Shown one piece after another: positions 6,726 through 8,152 of a stretch of 8,152 nucleotides of DNA. Origin of the DNA: Thermodesulfobacteriota bacterium (lineage in GTDB: Bacteria; Desulfobacterota; SM23-61). The stretch is taken from assembly GCA_030018715.1 (NCBI GenBank), contig JASEHN010000115.1, positions 1-8,152 on the forward strand. The letters are read 5' to 3'. Both the position numbers and the translations under genes were made by a program. The first letter of the stretch is position 1. Every line of letters begins with the position of its first letter. Under the pieces are notes generated by a model that saw only the letters and a list, made by a program, of their open reading frames with translations, made no database searches and was not told the origin of the DNA.

Positions 6726-6753
6726 GGTGTTTAGGACTTTTGCAGAAGCCTCA

Positions 6754-6855
6754 TTCGAATTTGAAATTTGTTTCGTCCGCCGTGGCGGATCGATATTCGG
6801 ATTCCGGATTTAAAAACCAAATCTCAAAATTTCAAATTTTTTTGGCTAGACTATA
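6754..6855 (+). repeat. AT-rich repeat with GC hairpin, copy A
   Basis: The copy reads TTCGAATTTGAAATTTGTTT, a hairpin TCCGCC-GT-GGCGGA (6776-6789), then CGATATT and, after an AT-rich part, TTTGGCTAG (6841-6849). Copy B at 7032-7122 has the same order of blocks with a different but perfectly paired stem. Non-coding. Confidence 0.55.
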
Positions 6856-6949
6856 TTTTAAAATGCTTTAGAACCACCATCCCCTATTTATTATATTCTT
6901 ACACATTAAAGTCTGAGAATTTATCTCTAACATTGATCTGAAGGGGATG

Positions 6950-7020
6950 CCTAAATTCTAAGTTCGAAGCACGAAATTCGAAACAAGTCCGCCTAATGCG
7001 GGTTCAAAATTCGAATTATT
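6950..7020 (-). repeat. AT-rich repeat with GC hairpin, copy C, reverse orientation
   Basis: Read on the minus strand this segment begins TTCGAATTTTGAA, then a CCGC/GCGG hairpin (6989-7001), then TTGTTTCGAATTTCGTGCTT. The flanking words are those of copies A and B, in the opposite orientation, but more diverged. Assignment to the same family is tentative. Confidence 0.4.
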
Positions 7021-7031
7021 TAAATAAAAAA

Positions 7032-7122
7032 GTTTTGAGTTTTGAGTTTTGAATTTTGAATTTGTTTAGTCCCGCGCCTCGCGGGATTCGATATTGGGAA
7101 TTCAAATATCTTTGGCTAGGCT
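7032..7122 (+). repeat. AT-rich repeat with GC hairpin, copy B
   Basis: A short tandem run of GTTTTGAG-like units (7032-7064) leads into TTTGTTT, a perfect hairpin TCCCGCG-CCT-CGCGGGA (7070-7086), TTCGATATTGGG and TTTGGCTAG (7111-7119). It ends one base before the toxin stop codon, so it forms the immediate 3' flank of the toxin-antitoxin transcript. The hairpin could slow or end transcription but lacks a following T-run on the minus strand. Confidence 0.55.
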
Positions 7123-7123
7123 T

Positions 7124-7447
7124 CTATTTGAGATCGAGTTGAATTTTGATAGCCTCTCCAACCTTTTGCATGTCATCTCCCGAAAGGGCGGCGACCCTAT
7201 TAAATAAGCGTAATTTGCTTACGGTCGCTAATTGATCGGCCATGGCTTTGCCTTGCTTTCCATTGAGGGTGACATAGGCCTCGCTAGGGTATAGGCGATC
7301 GATATTGCTGGTGAGAGGAACGACCTGGACTCTATTCAGGAATTTATTAGAGGCATCATTGCTAACAATAACCGCAGGACGCTTTTTTCGGATTTCTCCG
7401 CCAATTGAAGGATCAAAATTAACCCACCAAACTTCACCTCTTTTCAT
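7124..7447 (-). CDS. MazF/PemK-family endoribonuclease toxin
   Basis: A 107-residue toxin of the MazF/PemK/Kid superfamily, which cuts mRNA at short sequence-specific sites and is held inactive by the antitoxin. The family's opening RGEVWWVNFDP (3-13), the KKRPAVIVSND segment (21-31) with conserved Arg23, and VPLTSN with Thr46 are all present, corresponding to the Arg and Thr of the MazF active site. Length is normal. I start at the ATG at 7447, with AGGAG about nine bases upstream; a TTG two codons earlier sits too close to that site. The gene overlaps the antitoxin 3' end by 14 bases, so translation is coupled and it shares the antitoxin promoter. It appears intact and lies amid repeats, as is usual for horizontally moving modules. 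Cytoplasmic. The cleavage sequence cannot be predicted. Confidence 0.93.
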   Translation of the reverse strand: MKRGEVWWVNFDPSIGGEIRKKRPAVIVSNDASNKFLNRVQVVPLTSNIDRLYPSEAYVTLNGKQGKAMADQLATVSKLRLFNRVAALSGDDMQKVGEAIKIQLDLK

Positions 7448-7664
7448 GAGCAATATCTCCTAAAGTAGCCTCAGACCATTCAAGGGCTTCTCTTTCCCTA
7501 ACTTTGTCTTTCGCCATGTCTTTATAGGCGGATTCGAGTTCATCCTTGATAACATGAGGCCGAACCAGATCTTCAACAAATTTGCTGATTTTCCTTGGCC
7601 CTATGACCTTGTGAAGCCCAAAATAGACTTCCTGATCAAGGGTAATAGTCAGTTTTTTCTGCAT
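7434..7664 (-). CDS. Type II antitoxin, ribbon-helix-helix type
   Basis: A 76-residue antitoxin encoded directly before the MazF-like toxin. Residues 3-40 (KLTITLDQEVYFGLHKVI then a helix ending in FVEDLVRPHV) fit a ribbon-helix-helix DNA-binding domain, with the first strand providing operator contacts. The charged C-terminal half (41-76) is probably the flexible part that wraps the toxin. By analogy with known pairs it neutralises the toxin and represses its own promoter, more strongly in complex with the toxin. GGAGGAG lies five bases before the ATG at 7664. Upstream is a near-consensus promoter whose -10 box is inside a long palindrome, the likely operator. The ribbon-helix-helix assignment is from pattern; some MazE antitoxins are instead AbrB-like. 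Confidence 0.9.
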   Translation of the reverse strand: MQKKLTITLDQEVYFGLHKVIGPRKISKFVEDLVRPHVIKDELESAYKDMAKDKVREREALEWSEATLGDIAHEKR

Positions 7665-7688
7665 AATGGCTCCTCCAAAGCTTTTTAC

Positions 7689-7710
7689 ACGTATATTATA
7701 CGTATAATAT
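7689..7710. promoter_or_regulatory. Palindromic operator of the toxin-antitoxin operon
   Basis: Two overlapping perfect palindromes occur: a 15-base one (7689-7703), ACGTATA-T-TATACGT, and an 18-base one (7693-7710) centred on CG at 7701/7702. They cover the -10 box of the antitoxin promoter. A dimeric antitoxin bound here would block RNA polymerase. The two overlapping centres could allow two antitoxin dimers side by side. Confidence 0.65.
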
Positions 7711-7723
7711 TATTTGGAGTCAA
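7695..7723 (-). promoter_or_regulatory. Near-consensus sigma70 promoter of the toxin-antitoxin operon
   Basis: On the minus strand TTGACT (7723-7718) is followed after exactly 17 bases by a perfect TATAAT (7700-7695). The antitoxin start is 31 bases beyond the -10 box. This is 11/12 to consensus, unusually strong, as expected for an autorepressed operon. Confidence 0.75.
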
Positions 7724-7754
7724 GATTTTTTGACACGTCTTCTTTGAAGCCTAA

Positions 7755-7788
7755 CGGGCTCGCGGCTGAGCTGCGGGCCGAAGGCCCG
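7755..7788. repeat. Pair of GC-rich hairpins, REP-like
   Basis: CGCGGC-TGA-GCTGCG (7761-7775, one G-T pair) is followed by CGGGCC-GAA-GGCCCG (7774-7788). They form an isolated GC-rich block in AT-rich DNA, between the toxin-antitoxin promoter and the transposase remnant. No T-run follows, so I call it a REP-like structure rather than a terminator. Confidence 0.5.
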
Positions 7789-7808
7789 TCTGCTCCAGCA
7801 GCGTGAAA

Positions 7809-7841
7809 GTCTTTGGGGGACGCGTCTTTGGGGGACGTTGA
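7809..7841 (+). repeat. Tandem GGGGGACG motif, copy 2 (REP-like)
   Basis: GTCTTTGGGGGACG occurs at 7809-7822 and again at 7824-7837, a 15-base period, and the second continues into TTGATTC. It lies just downstream of the Y1 transposase remnant, where such elements carry their recognition hairpins. Copy 1 is at 6499-6526 in the same orientation. Confidence 0.6.
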
Positions 7842-7862
7842 TTCAGATGCAACAATTCCTGG

Positions 7863-8051
7863 TTATTGATCCATTGCGATCAACTTTTCAGAACTCGCAT
7901 AACGATTGCCCAAGGATGCCGTCACTCCCAGAAAACGCGCCAGGAAATCTTTCCGGTCTTCTCCAGTTCGAAAGATCTTGGCCCCTTCAATCCCTCGACC
8001 CATTACATGGTGTAATGTCCCTGGTGCATCCAGTCTCGACTGTCTTGGCAT
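7863..8051 (-). pseudogene. Internally deleted Y1 (REP-associated tyrosine) transposase remnant
   Basis: A 62-codon frame starts with MPRQSRLDAPGTLHHVMGRGIEGAKIF, the hallmark N-terminus of Y1/TnpA-REP-type transposases, which nick single-stranded DNA with an HUH motif and a tyrosine. Only about the first 37 residues of that domain are here. The rest, from FLGVTASLGNRYASSEKL to the stop, resembles the C-terminal tail of the same proteins (GVT.S..NR...SE), so I infer an in-frame internal deletion of roughly 200 or more codons. The HUH motif and the catalytic tyrosine are missing, so it cannot be active. Full-length relatives are about 200-330 residues. It is flanked on its downstream side by the tandem GGGGGACG motif. 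The N-terminal match is strong; the C-terminal match is from memory. Confidence 0.78.
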
Positions 8052-8152
8052 GAAACCAAATTAAACCTTTAAAATCTTTTGGCAATAAATAGTTGCATTT
8101 GAACCAACGTTATATATTGAATCTCATCGATGGGAAACTTTAAAGGATAACA
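8052..8152. other. Upstream flank of the transposase remnant, no gene seen
   Basis: AT-rich sequence with no coding frame. It may keep the old promoter of the transposase on the minus strand. An AAAGGA near 8142-8147 could be a ribosome binding site for a gene beginning beyond the window, but no start codon is visible. Confidence 0.4.

Larger units (their letters stand above)
6438..7123. other. Gene-free, repeat-filled intergenic region
   Basis: A 686-bp stretch between the permease and the toxin gene with no credible coding sequence. It holds, in order, a tandem GGGGGACG motif (6499-6526), an inverted-repeat-bounded element (6591-6725), and three diverged copies of an AT-rich repeat each with a GC hairpin (about 6754-6855, 6950-7020 and 7032-7122). 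A 114-codon open frame at 6469-6813 runs across the first two repeats and part of the third and has no family resemblance, so I do not call it a gene. Confidence 0.75.

Noticed and set aside
6469..6813. A 114-codon plus-strand open frame after the permease
   Set aside because: It crosses two repeat elements and part of a third, has no recognisable family pattern, and its coding potential comes from the repeats' wording.
7032..7064. Short tandem TTTTGA-type units as a possible CRISPR or VNTR locus
   Set aside because: Units are about 8 bases, contiguous, low complexity and without spacers.
7070..7086. Perfect hairpin just downstream of the toxin as an intrinsic terminator
   Set aside because: No T-run follows on the minus strand, and the hairpin belongs to a repeat family present nearby in other contexts.

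Overview
The window looks like part of an anaerobe's chromosome, most likely a deltaproteobacterial-type bacterium (Desulfobacterota or similar). The reasons are moderate GC, CoA-thioester catabolic genes resembling those families, and intergenic DNA full of REP-like and AT-rich 'TTCGAATTTTGAA' repeats with a Y1 (REP-type) transposase remnant. The taxonomic guess is inference; there is no rRNA or marker gene here.

Region 1 (about 1-4278, minus strand) is a tightly packed leftward operon. It runs from a DUF1850 protein through an acyl-CoA dehydrogenase-family flavoprotein, an AMP-forming acyl-CoA ligase, an HD-domain phosphohydrolase and a small membrane-anchored or lipoprotein-like protein. 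The start codon of one more gene sits at the left edge. Junctions are an 11-bp overlap, a 4-bp gap, an ATGA overlap, a 56-bp gap and a short gap before the edge gene, so one transcript is likely. The dehydrogenase lacks a glutamate at both places where the family usually keeps its catalytic base.

Region 2 (4279-4584) is a 306-bp divergent control region. It holds a perfect TTGACA -35 box facing each way, and three CATGA-type direct repeats inside the leftward promoter.

Region 3 (4585-6437, plus strand) encodes a beta-keto acid cleavage enzyme (BKACE, DUF849) followed by a DMT/EamA-family 10-TM permease. BKACE enzymes react a beta-keto acid with acetyl-CoA to give acetoacetate and a new CoA ester. 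Together with the divergent ligase and dehydrogenase this suggests a catabolic module for an unidentified acid, imported or exported by the permease. The BKACE carries Ile where the lysine-pathway enzyme has its amine-binding Glu, so the substrate is probably not 3-keto-5-aminohexanoate.

Region 4 (6438-8152) is accessory DNA: a 686-bp gene-free stretch of repeats, a MazF/PemK-type toxin with its antitoxin under a near-consensus promoter and palindromic operator, GC-rich hairpins, and an internally deleted Y1 transposase next to tandem GGGGGACG motifs. The same tandem motif also occurs 1.3 kb away on the other side of the toxin-antitoxin pair.
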